Of a DNA stretch of 6,594 nt, positions 4,624-6,594 are shown piece after piece. The notes beneath the pieces were generated by a model. It saw only the letters and a program-made list of their open reading frames with translations, ran no database searches and had not been told where the DNA came from. The DNA is from Phycisphaerae bacterium. Lineage in GTDB: Bacteria > Planctomycetota > Phycisphaerae > Sedimentisphaerales > Anaerobacaceae. Position 1 is the stretch's first letter. Every line of letters starts with the position of its first letter. The position numbers were made by a program, and so were the translations under genes. Location: the NCBI GenBank assembly GCA_030630315.1, contig DAOVNI010000095.1:1-6594 (forward strand), in the 5' to 3' direction.

Positions 4624-6594
4624 ATGTTTGATAAAGTAAGCAAAATTCTTGTAAAGGTTTTCGGCTCTCGTAACGAGCGGTTGATAAAGGCCTATTCGGT
4701 AATCGCTGAGCAGGCGGGTGAATTTGAAGAGGAAGTAAAAAAGCTCGACGACGAAGGCGTGAAAGCAAAGACGGGCGAGTTTAAAGCCGCGCTTAAAGCC
4801 GGGGCCAGGCCGGAGGACATTCTGCCTGAGGTCTTCGCGGTTGTTCGCGAAGCGGCAAGGCGAAATGTCAATATGCGGCATTTCGACGTGCAGCTTATCG
4901 GGGGCGATGTCCTGTACGAGGGTAAGATTGCTGAAATGGTAACCGGCGAGGGTAAAACGTTAGTGGCGACACTGGCGGCATACCTTGTTTATCTGACCGG
5001 AAGAAAGGTCCATATAGTTACGGTCAACGATTACTTAGCCAAGCGTGATGCAGAATGGATGGGGCCGATATATAAAGCGCTGGGACTGACGGTGGGTGCG
5101 ATTCAAGCGGATATGGATACGTCCGGTGACGAGCGGAAAGGTCAGTATGGCTGCGATATAACATACGGCACAAACAACGAGTTCGGCTTCGATTATCTTC
5201 GGGACAATATGAAGATATCACTTGAACAAATGGTCCAGGGTCCGCTGCAATATGCGATAATCGACGAGGTCGATTCGATTCTAATTGATGAGGCGAGGAC
5301 GCCTCTGATTATATCGGGCCCGGCCTTTGATGATGTCAGCAGATATAAAAAAGCGGAGCAGGTGTCAAGGAAGCTAATTAGCCTGCAAGGCAGCTACGAC
5401 CGCACGAAAAAACAAATTGATTCCGCCCAACGAAGGCAAGCGGGCGCACAGGGCGAACTGGCGGAAGCAAAAAGAGATAAGGACAACGAGCGAATCAAGA
5501 AGGCCCAGAAGGCAATCAAGGAAAGTGAGGCGGAGCTTGAGGGCGCACAAGCCCGGCTAACAGGCGCTACGCAATATTACGAAGTTGAATACGACAGGAA
5601 ACAGGCACATCTTACGCACGAAGGAGTGGGGGCCGCACAGGAGATAGCGGGCGTTGGTTCATTCTTTACCGGCTCAAATATGGAATGGCCCCATCTTCTG
5701 GAACAGAGCCTGCGGGCCCACGTTACGTTCGAGAGAGAAAAGGACTACGTCGTTATAGAGGGCAAGGTGGTTATCGTTGACGAATTTACGGGCCGATTGA
5801 TGCACGGCCGGCAGTGGTCGGACGGACTGCACCAGGCGGTCGAAGCAAAAGAAAATGTATCGGTAAAGGAAGAAACCCAAACACTGGCTACCATCACACT
5901 GCAAAATTTCTTCAAACTCTATGAGCAGATAGCTGGAATGACGGGCACGGCGGCGACCGAGGCCGAGGAGTTTATGAATATCTACAAGCTTGACGTTGTT
6001 GTAATACCGACGGACAAGCCGTGCATCAGGGAGAACCGGGATGATGTAATCTATCAAACGATGCGTGAAAAGTTTGATGCGATAGTAGAAGAGATAAACG
6101 AGGTCAGCAGCTCCGGTCGGCCGGTGCTTGTGGGCACGGTAAGCATTGAGAAGAATGAGGCGCTGTCCAACGCTCTTAAAGTGCGATACGGGAAAGAGTA
6201 TGAGCATGAGGTCCTCAACGCCAAGCACCACGAGCGCGAAGCTGCGATTGTTGCCAAAGCCGGCCAGCAGCACAGTAGCCGGGACGGCCAAATGCGAGGC
6301 AATATAACAATCGCAACAAATATGGCGGGGCGTGGCACGGATATTGTTTTAGGGCCCGGCGTAGCTGAAATCGGCGGCTTACATGTCCTTGGTACCGAGC
6401 GTCACGAGGCCAGAAGAATCGATAACCAGCTCCGTGGCCGGACAGGCAGACAGGGTGACGCCGGCTCGAGCCAGTTCTTTTTGAGTTTTGATGATGACCT
6501 GATGCGAGTTTTTGCGCCGGAGTGGACCGTCAAGGCGCTTTCGTGGATAGGGTGGGAGGAAGGCCAGCCCATCGTACACAAGAGGATAAGCAAG
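4624..6594 (+). CDS. secA: preprotein translocase ATPase SecA (C-terminus beyond window)
   Basis: SecA is the ATP-driven motor that pushes unfolded secretory proteins through the SecYEG channel. The first 657 residues are present and the frame is open to the window edge. Nucleotide-binding domain 1 has Walker A VTGEGKT (106-112, K111), YGTNNEFGFDYLRD and the DEAD-type box IIDEVDS (212-218, D214-E215). The preprotein cross-linking domain starts near 226. Domain 2 has GMTGTA (438-443), ATNMAGRGTDIV (564-575) and the arginine-finger motif QLRGRTGRQGD (602-612). Compared with E. coli SecA there is an added charged stretch of about 60 residues (about 258-316), likely a coiled coil, and a small insertion of about 9 residues (550-558). 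ATG 4624 is the first start after in-frame stops at 4600-4605, and the MFDKVSKILVKVFGSRNER start fits the family. No Shine-Dalgarno sequence is visible. It follows efp by 128 nt without a visible terminator, so co-transcription is possible. Confidence 0.96.
   Translation, partial: MFDKVSKILVKVFGSRNERLIKAYSVIAEQAGEFEEEVKKLDDEGVKAKTGEFKAALKAGARPEDILPEVFAVVREAARRNVNMRHFDVQLIGGDVLYEGKIAEMVTGEGKTLVATLAAYLVYLTGRKVHIVTVNDYLAKRDAEWMGPIYKALGLTVGAIQADMDTSGDERKGQYGCDITYGTNNEFGFDYLRDNMKISLEQMVQGPLQYAIIDEVDSILIDEARTPLIISGPAFDDVSRYKKAEQVSRKLISLQGSYDRTKKQIDSAQRRQAGAQGELAEAKRDKDNERIKKAQKAIKESEAELEGAQARLTGATQYYEVEYDRKQAHLTHEGVGAAQEIAGVGSFFTGSNMEWPHLLEQSLRAHVTFEREKDYVVIEGKVVIVDEFTGRLMHGRQWSDGLHQAVEAKENVSVKEETQTLATITLQNFFKLYEQIAGMTGTAATEAEEFMNIYKLDVVVIPTDKPCIRENRDDVIYQTMREKFDAIVEEINEVSSSGRPVLVGTVSIEKNEALSNALKVRYGKEYEHEVLNAKHHEREAAIVAKAGQQHSSRDGQMRGNITIATNMAGRGTDIVLGPGVAEIGGLHVLGTERHEARRIDNQLRGRTGRQGDAGSSQFFLSFDDDLMRVFAPEWTVKALSWIGWEEGQPIVHKRISK

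Noticed and set aside
4615..4625. CATAAT/TATAAT overlapping the secA start as a promoter -10 box.
   Set aside because: Transcription would begin at or after the start codon, so it cannot serve this start; the match is likely due to AT-rich sequence around the ATG.

Overview
The window reads as ordinary bacterial chromosome carrying a small toxin-antitoxin pair between housekeeping genes. A planctomycete, probably of the class Phycisphaerae, is my best guess. The reasons are the mid G+C, the SecA with a long charged insertion, an EF-P with Leu-Gly-Lys-Gly in its tip loop, and a DUF1189-type membrane protein. This is an inference from protein character; no 16S or other marker is present.

Left flank (1-215): no gene is supported here. 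It holds two intergenic inverted repeats and a rho-independent terminator on the + strand, presumably closing a gene that lies left of the window. Next, on the + strand, comes rnr (RNase R, 216-2417), complete with all domains. Convergent with it, after only 11 bp, is a minus-strand gene for a five-helix membrane protein of the DUF1189 type (2429-3241). A 239-bp divergent intergenic region carries one good promoter facing each way.

To the right is a tight + strand cluster: hicB (antitoxin, 3481-3708), hicA (mRNA-cleaving toxin, 3701-3928, overlapping hicB by 8 nt), efp (elongation factor P, 3932-4495, 3 nt after hicA) and, after a 128-nt gap, secA (4624 to beyond the right edge). The gap begins, exactly at the efp stop codon, with a run of about twelve degenerate 8-bp units. 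The only convincing promoter for the cluster lies ahead of hicB. Expression of EF-P, and perhaps of SecA, may therefore be tied to a toxin-antitoxin operon.

Functionally the genes centre on RNA turnover (RNase R), mRNA cleavage and its antidote (HicA/HicB), relief of ribosome stalling at proline runs (EF-P) and protein export (SecA). I see no clearly new multi-gene system. The points most worth following are the hicBA-efp fusion operon, the 8-bp repeat tract between efp and secA, the coiled-coil insertion in SecA, and the altered EF-P tip loop.
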